Made by a program: the position numbers and the translations under genes. A stretch of DNA of 64,000 nucleotides from Distichodus sexfasciatus (taxonomy: Eukaryota; Chordata; Actinopteri; Characiformes; Distichodontidae). The stretch spans positions 248,001 through 312,000 of the forward strand of contig JAVGVS010000236.1 of NCBI GenBank assembly GCA_032718565.1. Reading direction: 5' to 3'. The notes under the pieces are model-generated. The model searched no databases. It was not told the origin of the DNA and saw only the letters and a program-made list of their open reading frames with translations. Below are positions 51,901 through 62,708 of this stretch, piece after piece. Within the stretch, counting starts at the first letter, position 1. Each line of letters begins with the position of its first letter.

Positions 51901-54900
51901 AGTCCTCATTGAGGAGGAGGAGGAGGAGGAGCAATGGTGGAAGAGGTCAGAGGATGAAGAGATGGCGGGATAGTTCCAGGAAACATTTGTGGGGGGTTGG
52001 TAAAGAGGAATGCAGAGGTTGTCAGGCAATCAGGATTGAATTCCTTTCCCACTACCCTCACTTCAAAAGAACCCCCACCCCCTTGTGAGAGAGGTGTCTG
52101 GGTTAAGCTTGACAGCATGCGAGGGCCATAAAATAGCCCACCACAGGCCTCTTGCCCTCCACCAGGACACATCGTGTCAACATTTCAACAACATCTTACG
52201 TGAAGCTACCTGATCTCACACGAAAGGAGGAAATAATCCAAGTCTGCATGGTGCTGGATATAGATATTAGTGTTTGAACAAAACAAGATGTCCTTTTTCT
52301 CTGTGGTTCTGCCAGTGAAGGCAAGGCCTTCTTGATGGCACTTTGTAATAACATGGACTTTTGATCAGGCAAACAAAAAGTCCTATTGGCCATTCCCAGG
52401 ACTGTCTGCTCTTGGTCTTGCAATGGATGTTAGCTAGGTATTGAGACTGGGTGTTGTTTTTCAAGATAGATCCCTTCTCAAGCCCCCTCTCTACAAGCCT
52501 TTAGATCTTAGGAATGTGCACCCCCTTCTCCTCCAATATCCTCTAGCCACCAATGGTCAGTGTGAGATTCTACTGGATCGAGTCATTTTGGAGCATGGCA
52601 GTGTTCTTCTTTGTCTCCGTTCCTAGTGTTGTCTGAAAGTAGTAGAACTAATATAATTGGCAATGAAATATACAAATATCTCTTTAGGCATATTTTAGAG
52701 ACAGTTGTGAAAGTGGTGCAAATGTTAATGAAAGATTGTTGTTGTAACTTAAGGTGTATCATTGTGGTCATGGTTCAGAATATAGTTATGTATATTAATT
52801 TTCACAGTCTGGATAACAGGCTTAAAATTATATTATTCTAATTATTTATTGACTGTTATGTTATGTTAAACTTTGTTTAATATGGTGGTATCGATTTCAG
52901 GTTATATAGCTCAACTGTGCTAAGATTTTATGATTTAATTGTCATTTTTTAAAACAAAAGTGTAGGGCTATGCTATATGTGGTATTAAGATGAAGGAGGT
53001 AGCAAACAGCTAATAATAGGCCAATTTACATATGATTGCTTAAAAAATAATGCAGGAACTAGTCCTTTTTTATTATGATAAACAGTGACAGTCAAGCCAT
53101 AAAAGTATAATTTTTAGGTGATTCTTCTTGACTCTAATATATGAACAATATTCAATATTCAATAGGTAAAGCCTGTTTATTTTAGCTGTTGGTGATATTG
53201 AGATTCACTGCCATCATCTTTGATAATTTATTTTCTAATATTCAGTCTAATAATCCTGTCTATTTTGGAATTTTCCAATGTGAAAAAAGTCAAAATTTTG
53301 TCAGAATTGTCATTTGGAAAATCATTTTAGGCTATGGTACTATTATCTATTTCACAGATGCTATGGTTTGTCAAAGGATGTCCAATTCAAGAGAGACAAT
53401 GAGAATCAATGTAAAAGCAAGTGAAGAAAATCCATTATTGCGCTTCCTAACCAAAAAGTCTATTTATAACTGAATGAGTGAACAAACAAGTGCCTCAGAG
53501 CAATTTTATGCAGAGGTCTCTTAAAATAGATATTTCATCAACAGCATTTGACCTTAAGATCTGTCTCTTGGTTTGACAGAGCAAGCTTCACATGGACGGC
53601 TTCCGCAGCCTGAGAGAGGGCGAGCCAGTGGAGTTTACCTTTAAGAAGTCCTCAAAGGGCCTGGAATCAATCCGGGTAACAGGTCCTGGAGGCGCACCAT
53701 GTGTGGGCAGTGAAAAGAGACCCAAAGGCACACCGAAACGCCGCTCAAAAGGGGATCGGTGAGTACCAGAATCAGCTATCAGTTGTTATCAGTTATTATG
53801 CTTTGTAGGTAAAAGTCTCTTTTGTTTGTGGGCATTTTGAGGAAATTATTTTTTGGTAAATTATTCACATTCTCTATTGCAGGCTTGTATTCATCTCACA
53901 GACCCAATTTTAAATACTGTGTAGTCTAGGTGTAAAATACTCTGAGATAATGGTATGTCTGTGGAGGTTCTCAGTCATCCAGGACATAGTGAGCTTGAGA
54001 GCCTGAATCGAAAGCAAATGGGCTTCATTTAATGTTCTTGAAGCTTCTTCATTTCTAAAGTGAAGAACTGAAGAAGTCTTTCAGATGAGAAGTGAAACAT
54101 CTTAAAGAACATTAAACGAAGTCCAGTTGTCTTTGATTCAAGCTCAAGAAAATGGCATCTTTAACCAAATTTGCCCCATCCTCATTCCCATTGTTAAATG
54201 TGTAACGAACTGAACAACAAAGATTAAAAATGGGTCTGTGTGCTAAGATATGCAATGTTTACCAAAGGAAAACAACAAGCATATCTCAGGTGTTGACCAA
54301 AAACGTTCCCCCCCTCCTCCACTGGTGTGACGATAACCTGACCTGGATCAATAGGTTGTTTAAAATCTCAAGGCTCAGGAGTTAACCTCATAGAGTTATT
54401 GCCTCACCCACCCCCATCCTAGCAGGCTCCAGGTTGCTGATATTCAAAGCTCTCTGCAGTGTGCATCAGTAGACAGAGTGTGGGATTGGTGTGATCTCAA
54501 GGACGTCGAATTGGATCTTATTGAGAACTGTGGCAGTACATTTGATTAGGCTTTGTCTAGCAGCACAAATAACAACTGTTACTTTGAGAAAAATCTATGC
54601 TCTGGACAAATTCAAGGTTTCAGAGTCTTTATTTGTCAAATGGAGTATTTATATCTCTGGTCTTTCCCTATTTGACCCACTGCATTTCTTGAGGGGATGC
54701 ACAAACGCCTTGGCTTGAACATTAGAACAGTGCCACATGATTCTCTGAACACACCCTGTCGTGTGCGAACACACCACCCACTGAAATGCATGTGTTCCAC
54801 TCTTGATTTTTTATATGTCGCTTCTGTATACCTTCTCCTGCTGGGAGCCATTCACACCCTGTCATGGCAAGAGCAGCTCCGGATAAGGGATCAGATCCTG

Positions 54901-55998
54901 TCCATTTAATTAATAACAGATGTAGATGCCTAAGAAAGGTCATAGGTGACTGTTGGCATGGCAACGCTGGACTGTGGTGTGAGAGAGCAGGGCGGGGGTT
55001 GGGCAGTGGAGAGCAGGGGTCAGAGTTCAAAGGCCATGCTGCTGTATTGAAACAAAGAGCCAAAGAGATGCCCTGGTCCCTCCTCCCAGTTCCAAATGCC
55101 TGTCTGCGCTCACGCTGATCAATGGGGGGGATGACGGTGTGTGTGCGAGTGCGAGAGAGAGAGTGTGAGTGAATGAGTGAGTGGGGGCAGGGAGATGGAG
55201 ATGCAGAAAAAGAGGGAAATTCTAGGTACCGAAAAATTTGAGTTTGCTTGGTAGGTGTGAGCTCAAAATATGTATTTGGCAGTGGATTGAATTTTCAATT
55301 TTAATCCTGCATGTTCACTTTTTTCCTATGTTGTGCAGTTGTTGAATCAATTATGTTACATTATTTGTTTTTTATGCACATTGTATTAATCATTATCATA
55401 ATCAATATCTTAAGTATTATCTATTTGCACACTGTATTGTATGGTTTGTATTGTGAAATAGTTGTAAGTGGATTGTGATATAGAGCTCTGAATTTACAAT
55501 GGAGTAGTTTTTATAATGCCAATTCCATTACACACTAACCATCTGGAGTTGACTGAACCTATTTTTGTTTGCTTAATATTGGTTGGGTTTTTATGCGTTT
55601 CTGTCCAGCTGTAAACCAGGGACGTCACTAGGATTGAAAGATGTGGCGGGTGGCTAGCACCTAGGGGTGTGGTTAGAAAATCTGCTTCTCACTTGCTCTC
55701 TTAAAATATATTCGTATATCCATCTGGCCAATGACTTGAAAGATACCAGTACAATAGCATAAACAGGGACACTTCCATTTAATTTTCTCTCGCAACAAAT
55801 GATGCCACTATGCCATTTAGATTTCACTCACAATAACTGATTATAAAAACAACATTGTACTGATATTGTATCGACAACCAAAGAGATGGGAAAGAATATG
55901 GACAGCTGCTTCTTCGTGCTAGCTAGAGTTTTATATAGCTAACGTTCAACATAGCTGTCTAAATTAATGTTAAAATTGCCAGTTACAATATCGCCTTT

Positions 55999-56035
<37 letters not shown>

Positions 56036-56897
56036 TTTTTTTCTAATTTTCTTCTTAAGTAAACGTAGGTAAGGTTAAGCAATAAAAATGACTGGCATCA
56101 ACTTATAATTTCACAATGTGTATCATTCACTGACAATTAATTCCTCTTCTTAAAAACTCTGTCGACCTCATGGAAGTGACATTTGCTTAACAGAGAAGCA
56201 ATGACATGGAGCTTCCGCCTAGGTTCGCCTACCTAACTATTATCCGGGCTGGGAAGCATAACGATCATTTTATTCAGACAATAAAACTTGTAGGCCTATT
56301 ATTGTTTATTTAGGTTTGTGTTGTCTTATTTGTATGTATTTTTTTTTATTATAATAATATAATTATAGGGGGGCTTAGGAACGTTGTAGGGTGGCTAATG
56401 CCCCCCTAAAATAGACATAACGACGCTATAAACTATTTCAAATAAACTCTGTTACACTGTTACGCTGCATTGTTGTTACATAAACCAATGCTAAAATTCT
56501 TTATTACCTTTCACTGTGTCTCAATCACATTATGGCCATTGGGTGGAGTACCACTATAACATCTCTTAGTGTTATGTGTTGTCCCGACATCGTGATGCTC
56601 ACAGTCCTAAAAGTTTAACTCCATTGCCCTCTAGTGGCAACAAAATATCATAACGTTGATATCTGCCTTTGGTGTTCTAGGTGCTACAACTGTGGAGGAC
56701 CAGACCATCATGCCAAAGAGTGCCAGCTTCCCCCACAGCCCAAGAAGTGCCATTTCTGCCAAAGCATGTCTCACATGGTAGCCAACTGTCCAATTAAAGC
56801 ACAGCAGACATCGCCAGGGTCTCAGGGAAAATCCACTTCAGTGACAGGAGAGGAGGAGACGAGCCATATGCCCCTGCCTCCTGAGAGCTCGGAATGA
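49000..56897 (+). CDS. lin28a: Lin-28 homolog A, complete, 4 coding exons
   Basis: Cytoplasmic/nuclear RNA-binding protein that blocks let-7 precursor processing and acts in stem-cell and developmental timing. Exons 49000-49030, 49836-50014, 53580-53758 and 56681-56897 join in phase to 201 aa. Mammalian LIN28A is 209 aa. Exon 1 gives MGSVFDEFYSG, matching the mammalian MGSV start in length up to the GGCAK that follows; an in-frame ATG at 48991 would add three residues. Cold-shock domain at about residues 36-109 with CKWFNVRMGFGFLSM and VDVFVHQ RNA-binding motifs. A basic linker ends KRRSKGDR. Two CCHC zinc knuckles: C131/C134/H139/C144 and C153/C156/H161/C166. The acidic, serine-rich N-terminal stretch (EEEEAQSSEEDSGSF) is fish-like. 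Introns 2 and 3 exceed 2.9 kb. lin28a rather than lin28b is chosen because the long basic C-terminal tail of LIN28B is absent. Confidence 0.96.
49640..49745 (+). promoter_or_regulatory. lin28a: Candidate alternative first exon / CpG-rich promoter of lin28a
   Basis: A CpG-dense patch inside intron 1 holds CGTATAAATG (49666-49675), then an ATG at 49673, then a donor C followed by GTAAGA at 49746. From that ATG, 73 nt precede the donor, leaving one nucleotide over, exactly what exon 2 needs. The reading frame would enter lin28a exon 2 in phase. This is a prediction from sequence only. Confidence 0.4.
51725..51965 (+). repeat. Purine-rich tract in lin28a intron 2
   Basis: About 240 bp with strong GA bias on the plus strand (AGGAAGAGAAGAAGAG, GAGGAGGAGGAGGAGGAG). 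No repeat unit longer than the GAGGAG run at 51911-51931 was resolved. Confidence 0.6.
53995..54147. repeat. Hairpin-forming repeat in lin28a intron 3
   Basis: CTTCATTTAATGTTCTT (54023-54039) pairs with AAGAACATTAAACGAAG (54105-54121) with one mismatch, and the pairing continues outward to arms of about 44 bp. The internal GAAGAAGTCTTTCAGATGAG text is typical of an abundant fish DNA-repeat. Confidence 0.55.
55617..56430. repeat. Probable DNA-transposon relic in lin28a intron 3
   Basis: Begins CAGGGACGTCACTAGG, a common fish DNA-transposon terminus, and ends near GGCTAATGCCCCCCTAAAAT and AACGACGCTAT, which partly mirrors it. Contains a TTTC microsatellite (55996-56033). Confidence 0.4.
55996..56033. 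repeat. (TTTC)n microsatellite
   Basis: About nine TTTC units. Confidence 0.9.
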
Positions 56898-56978
56898 AGG
56901 AAACAATAGAAGCATGGGATTCCAGTCAGGGAAAACACAAATGCCAATCAATGTTTCAATGGAATGCTGCTTTCGGAA

Positions 56979-56986
56979 CTACCTCA
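56979..56986 (+). promoter_or_regulatory. lin28a: let-7 target site (8-mer seed match)
   Basis: CTACCTCA, the perfect 8-mer complement to the let-7 seed, 82 nt after the lin28a stop codon. let-7 repression of lin28 through 3'UTR sites is established in animals. Confidence 0.7.
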
Positions 56987-58170
56987 GGTTCTTGTTTTTT
57001 CATTTGCAAACAGCATAAATGAATGTACTTTCTCACTAGCACAGTGTTGTAGTTGAGATTATTCATTGTTTTTTTTTTTTTTTTACTGATTGTGCTGTGA
57101 TGTTTTAAACATTTAGTACGTCTAGGATGTTGTAGCACCAATATGATTTTGAGATAAGCAAGCTGAAAATAAGAAATAGTTTGACACCCAGTTTCTGTTG
57201 AGCTCAGACTAACTTCAGTCAAAATGGCTGAATTGAGCTGAATTGAGAATAGATCAGACCTAAAATGTAGTCCAAAGGTTTCAATTTTCAAATTAATACC
57301 AAATTCAGGTATCCAAACGATAAAATCTTTAGGTTACTGTAAATTAATTTTAGGGACTGTATCTGCCATATGTAGGTGCATGTGTGTTAGGGACTGTTTG
57401 TTTACGTTTTATTATTTTCTGCAAAGTGTCTTAGACTCGTATCGAAACAATCAAAACGCATTGTTTACAATTTGCAATAAGCCTTGATGGTAATCCACAT
57501 TTGTGAAGCACATTTCTTTACTTATATTCCTAGTAACACAAAACCAGTATTCCAACCTTATAACTATCAAAATATTTTACCAAAGAACCTTTTGTCGCCT
57601 TTCACTGTTGGCTACAGTTGATTTAGGATAAGTCAGGTTTGAGATAGTCATGCTTTCACATTAAACACAACCAAGCAACCTTGGTTTCACTGCCCAAATG
57701 GATGAATGTCCATTTTAAGTTGAATTGAACTGGGCTTGGAATCCATTGTACAACAAAATTAGTATAACAAGCTGGATTTTTAGCTTGAACATGCATTTAG
57801 TGACCAAACACTACCACTTTTAGGAAACCAAGCTCACGTTAGCTGAATGCACTGTTATTAGTCAATTGAAAAAAACCATGGCGTTTTAGGGAGTATTATT
57901 TTAATTCATGTAATTGTTGTATGCAGTCTCCCAACAAATCAATGCATCTTAGAAAAAGGGTTCTCATTGTATTTCTAATGGTTATTGCAAAAGTGTTTAC
58001 TACGCCGGGAAAAAGCTTGACTTTTCTTTTTAGCTTCAAAGGTACAGGACAAGTTTTCTCAGAGCAGACTTTACTTTTAGGAAAGACATTGTTTTATCTG
58101 ACCTTGTTTTAATGTAAATATTAATTGTAATCTTTGTAAACCATGATTATTTATTTGTAACTCTGACATG

Positions 58171-58177
58171 TACCTCA
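58171..58177 (+). promoter_or_regulatory. lin28a: Weak let-7 target site (7-mer-A1)
   Basis: TACCTCA, pairing with let-7 nucleotides 2-7 plus the A opposite position 1, shortly before the proximal polyadenylation signal. Confidence 0.4.
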
Positions 58178-58248
58178 TCTAGATTGTATTATTGCCTCCA
58201 TGGACTTTACTTGCTCTTTGTTATGATTAGAGCCACTTCAATATCCAA

Positions 58249-58254
58249 AATAAA
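58249..58254 (+). terminator. lin28a: Proximal polyadenylation signal of lin28a
   Basis: AATAAA about 1.35 kb after the stop. Another AATAAA at 59903-59908 could serve a longer transcript. Confidence 0.55.
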
Positions 58255-58280
58255 GTGGCTATATTTGCTCCAGCGATAAG

Positions 58281-59153
58281 CATATCCTGATCAATTGGGA
58301 AATCATAGGAATCTTTATTTTTAATTTGTGCCAAAATGATGCAATGAACAGATTGCACTAAGCATATTAAAAGAGGTATTCATAGTGAACCTGAAATTAT
58401 ACAAAATATTTTGAAACCTAGGCTTACACTGAATCCTTACGATGATAACTACGTTCCTCTAGTGTTCTTGTGTCTGTCTCAGAAAACCCCCCACTAATAT
58501 GAACATTCTGGAAAGGGAGGATGGTTGGTATAGAAGTCAGTATTTTCTTCAGAGACAAGACTCATTTAAAGCCTCTTGATAACAAAAAAGATCATCTGAG
58601 AAATAAAATCTCGATTTGTCGCAGAATCAGCATTCATTTTATTATCAGATTATAAACAGATACAGGTAAATTGCCAAATCAATCATTAAAAACTGACAAC
58701 CGAGAATGTATCAATTGTATCAGCTCAAGGATTGTATATTGTTATTGTACAGATATGTCTTATCTTCACCCTCATAATATAACTGTTTTTTTCTCTAATT
58801 GCATGGTAGTTGTTAATAGAGTAGAAAAACCATGTAGACATGAACATTTACCTAGTGAATGACAAGACTTCTCAAACTTGTTGGTTTTGCAAGAGCTTAG
58901 GATTACTGTCTTGCTGGAAAGACAATACAGTTGAGCTTTCACTTACGTTTTTTCTTTTTGTATTGGGGTATGGGGAATTAAGACTGTTTTTGTATATTTC
59001 TTTTCTTTATGTTTTTTATAACATGGTATATAAGGTATATATATCTTGTTCAGAATCTATACAAGTCTACCTCAGGATGTTGAAATGATTTAAGTGGACA
59101 CTGTTTGTCCTGGAATGTTACAGTGAAACAGTGTATTGTCTCTCTAAATGTGT

Positions 59154-59185
<32 letters not shown>

Positions 59186-60150
59186 TGTGTTTATTTTATT
59201 TTTCATTGGTTTTTCCTTTTTTGCATATTATGTATTACTTTATTTTAAATGTGAAGGCAGTCCACATTGTACTTTGCAAGATGTCAGGAGTTTTAGGTGA
59301 AAAGCTGAAATATTATTACACTCGTTCTGATGTTAAAATACACTGTAATTTGTGTACTGAATGAACATTCTGCCTCCATGACAAAGTCCTGAAGAACAGC
59401 TACCACACAACAGCACACTTAGAACACCAAAGACTATATCGAACAAACTTGGGAAATATGATAAATGTATGAAAACTGCATTGTGAACAGATACAAATAC
59501 AAAACATAGACTTTGTTTTTGAATGTTGAATTCTCTGACATAAAGTACTATTGTTGACAAACAATGCTCAGGGTTTTGTTTGAATAGGAATCTCAACCAA
59601 ATGTTGCTGGTTGATGTCAGTGGCCTGTTGTGTTTGCAAATTGTATGTCGTGGTCAAGCCACTGCATAACATTAAGTGTTGAGTAAATATATGTACACGT
59701 TTTTGTATTCAAGTGACCAAAGAATGTAGCCATGATGACTGTGGAAAGTCCGTGGTTTTTGGTAGAATGTGGTAGAACGATTTCTCAAATTCACGGGTTG
59801 AATAATCCACTTTCCCATTTTAAGTATGTTGTGAACAAAGCATGCAAAAAATGTGACCAAGAATGTGTTGTGATGCGAGTATTCACTACTTGCTTTCTAG
59901 TGAATAAATATGCCGTTGCTGCAGTTTCAACTATTTTTAAATCTCTTTTACGCGACTGTCTTTTCCCCATAAATCTTATTTCATTACAAGATGGAGAGCA
60001 TTGTCGGTTTTCTGTCATAAACTGCACCACTAAGAATGAGCATTATTGGGCCGACATCTGGGCGACTGACCCTTTAATGGAATGGTCCAATTACAAACGA
60101 CTGTGCAGGTGGGCAAAGAAATCTTACATAACTTCGTTGTTTTATTTAAA
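58281..60150 (+). other. lin28a: Possible extended lin28a 3'UTR
   Basis: AT-rich, gene-free sequence with a GT run (59151-59184) and a second polyadenylation signal at 59903-59908. A let-7 8-mer at 59067-59074 and a miR-125 7-mer at 59567-59573 suggest that it may be transcribed as distal 3'UTR. Mammalian LIN28A also has a multi-kilobase 3'UTR. Confidence 0.4.
59067..59074 (+). promoter_or_regulatory. lin28a: Second let-7 8-mer site downstream of lin28a
   Basis: CTACCTCA followed by GG, the same ten bases as the proximal site. Functional only if the transcript extends past the first polyadenylation signal. Confidence 0.4.
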
Positions 60151-60879
60151 CTCATAAACTCATAAACTTTGCCAATTTCTTCCTGCACAATCATGTGTTA
60201 TCAGAGTCATTGTTGCCTGCCATTTTGTAAGACAGCGAAATAGGGATGTAGCTTAAATACTGTTCTAGAAATACCACACTGGATCGCAAATTGGACCAAA
60301 ACTTTAACTTTAACTCTGCGTGTTCGTCGGTAGACTTTTGGAAACATTTTAGATTTACATTATGCAATGGTACTTCATGGAAACGGACGGATGTTAATGT
60401 AATTCGAACAATTTCAATACGGCTTTGAGGCGACCCCCCTGCGAAAGCGTGGAAGTGGGATGAGCCAGTGCGTGTACCGAATTTGAAAGCTCGTCGTGTC
60501 TGCGCAGAGGCCAAAGCAGCGCAGGACATGGAGGCTGTAGACCCGCCCATCTGTCAAAACCTGATAGCAAGGACTGAGGAAATATCAATGGTATTTTGTC
60601 ACATTACAGAACCGCCCTGTAAAGAAAAGCACCTTGTCCATGGAAATAAACAACAATAAACGCTACCCGCGAATCTTAACAAGGCTACAGCTTTCCCTCT
60701 TTTCGTCCCGGCAGATTCGCGGACTGCATCCCAAATCGCACAAAAAGCCTACTACTGAGCGTTTAAATGCAATGTGGCCGGTCTAAAACTACGTGTGCGG
60801 TTCGACACGTAGTCATCCGCTATATTCTACGGTCGTGTCCCAAAGCTCACATTAGCGCACTCAGAGAGTGTCATAATCG

Positions 60880-61200
60880 CACGCCGCCTTGTGGTTTAGG
60901 ACGTTGCCCTTGTTTTTTGGAGACAGCGGAGGCGCGCGCGCGCAGGGGCAAAGTGGAATCCGTTCATACAGCCGCACGCGTTCTCGGACCGCAGCAGCGC
61001 CGTGCGTAATGGCTGCCAGAGAACGCGAAGAAAGAAACACATGAATTCTACATAAACTCGACTCGCGACAGGTAAACGGCCCCGTCCTCCTTTTGTTCGG
61101 TCGGTGCGTGGAGGCGCGAGTCGCTCTTTGTGTGGCGCGGCGCGGCGCTTCTGCGCAGGTGGCCGCCGTGTGTCTTGAGGCCGGGAGCGTTCAGATGTCA
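60880..61200 (+). promoter_or_regulatory. pdik1l: CpG-island promoter and putative non-coding exon 1 of pdik1l
   Basis: Very CpG-rich DNA (GCGCGCGCGCAG and GGCGCGGCGCGGCGC runs) about 1.3 kb before the pdik1l start codon. A good donor (GCGACAG followed by GTAAAC, GT at 61072) could end a 5'UTR exon that splices to the acceptor at 62409-62411 just before the coding start. Confidence 0.5.
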
Positions 61201-62423
61201 ACATGAACCTAGTCCAGCTGCCTCGCAGTTCTTACCGCCTTGTTTATATACGGCTTTGGTGGCCACGCATGTTTGCTTACGTGCAGGTGGAAAGATGTTG
61301 CTATGTGCTGGTCTTGCAGCATGGCAGACGGTTGTTAGATCGAAAGTACAAATCGCCGAGTAACCTTCGATTAATTCATGTCGATCGTGGAAGACACGCT
61401 TTGGCAAAACGATGACCATTGCAATATCGATCAACACTTTCGCGTATGCTGGTATGCTATATCGCATTGCTGTCATTGATTGTAGTTGTTTCCAAGGCTG
61501 CACCTACACATGCCAGCTTCCCAATTGGCTCCGTATTAGCCTTCGGTGTCGTTTTAAAATATACAGGCGCACTCAATATATATATCACGAATAGCTCGAA
61601 ATGGTGCTGTTTCGACTATTTTTGGTGCTGCGGTGTGTGATTTTGGGAGTAATATCATACAGGAAGTCAGATTTCTCAGGTTTTTGTCTGATTAGCTCGC
61701 TTGCTACTATGCAAGTTTGGCCAAGTCGAGCTGCTTCCGCAGCCATGTGTTGTTAAGCGGCCGTTTGTTTATGTTAGCCTGTTAGCTACATGGCTACAGT
61801 GTAGACTTCGCTACGTCATAAAACAGGACAGTAACCTGTCCGTTTTGTTTATTTTGTTACAAAGAAGGTAAGAGACATTGTTTTGATGACATTCAGACAA
61901 ACTCTAGTTCTTTAATAACGAGTGAGTTAAACAGACAGTTCGATGACTTCTGTGATTGTCTTCGGGTGGAAATCAGATGTACAAACTTGTAATATCACCT
62001 ATACAAGAGACGATGTGTACAAAGCTGATTGTTATTCACCTTATTTTCCAGTCAGGCTTTTACATCATTTTGACTGTGACATTCTTATATTCATTCATGT
62101 GTAAACTGATTTCCCAAAGGTATAGATGTAATATCAGAGAGATTAAGAGATCAGCAGCAAATGACCCGAAAATTATGCCACAAGAATGAGTTTCTGAAAA
62201 TTGATGAATACTTGAAGGAAAAAGTATTTGCATTCAGAGAACCCTGTTTTCGTTTATTCAAGCAATTGCAGAAAGTTTGCATGAAAGTTGCATTCTTTGC
62301 TTATTCATAGCGAATTTCATGTTACTAACTAACATGTGTTGTGAAAATTAACTTGAAATTGAACAGAAACTGTATCCTTTATAAACATTTAAAATTTTCC
62401 AACCCCACCAGCTGAGGAAGAGG

Positions 62424-62708
62424 ATGGTGAGCAGCCAGCCCAAGTATGAGCTGATTCAGGAGGTGGGGCGAGGCAGCTACGGGGTGGTGTATGAGGCGGT
62501 GGTGCACCGGACAGGTGCACGCGTGGCTGTCAAGAAGATACGCTGCCACTCACCAGAGAACGTGGAGCTGGCCTTGCGTGAGTTCTGGGCGCTTAGCAGC
62601 ATTCAGAGTCAGCATCCCAACGTCATTCATTTGGAAGAGTGCGTGCTCCAGAGAGACGGCCTGGCGCAGAAGATGAGCCACGGGTCCAACTCCTCTCTCT
62701 ACCTTGAG
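62424..62708 (+). CDS. pdik1l: PDLIM1-interacting kinase 1-like (PDIK1L), first coding exon, partial gene
   Basis: Serine/threonine kinase of the STK35/PDIK1L (Clik-1-related) family, associated with the nucleus. The exon starts MVSSQPKYELIQEVGRGSYG, nearly identical to the mammalian N-terminus, so this ATG is the start. It encodes 95 residues ending SNSSLYLE, then GTAAGT in phase 0. The glycine-rich loop GRGSYGVV is at residues 15-22, the ATP-binding lysine in RVAVKK at K37, and the candidate helix-C glutamate in LREFW at E53. The catalytic loop, DFG and the rest of the kinase are not in the remaining 1.3 kb and must lie beyond the right edge. An acceptor CAG ends at 62411, so an upstream non-coding exon is expected. 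Confidence 0.93.

Larger units (their letters stand above)
56898..58280 (+). other. lin28a: lin28a 3'UTR (proximal form)
   Basis: Sequence from the stop codon to just past an AATAAA at 58249-58254. It is AT-rich with long A/T runs and no open frame of note. It contains let-7 seed matches (see the separate entries). The 3' end is inferred from the signal only. Confidence 0.6.

Noticed and set aside
59732..60157. 141-aa plus-strand open frame downstream of lin28a
   Set aside because: No recognisable motif, no splice or start context, and AT-rich codon use. It overlaps a possible distal lin28a 3'UTR. Judged a chance frame.
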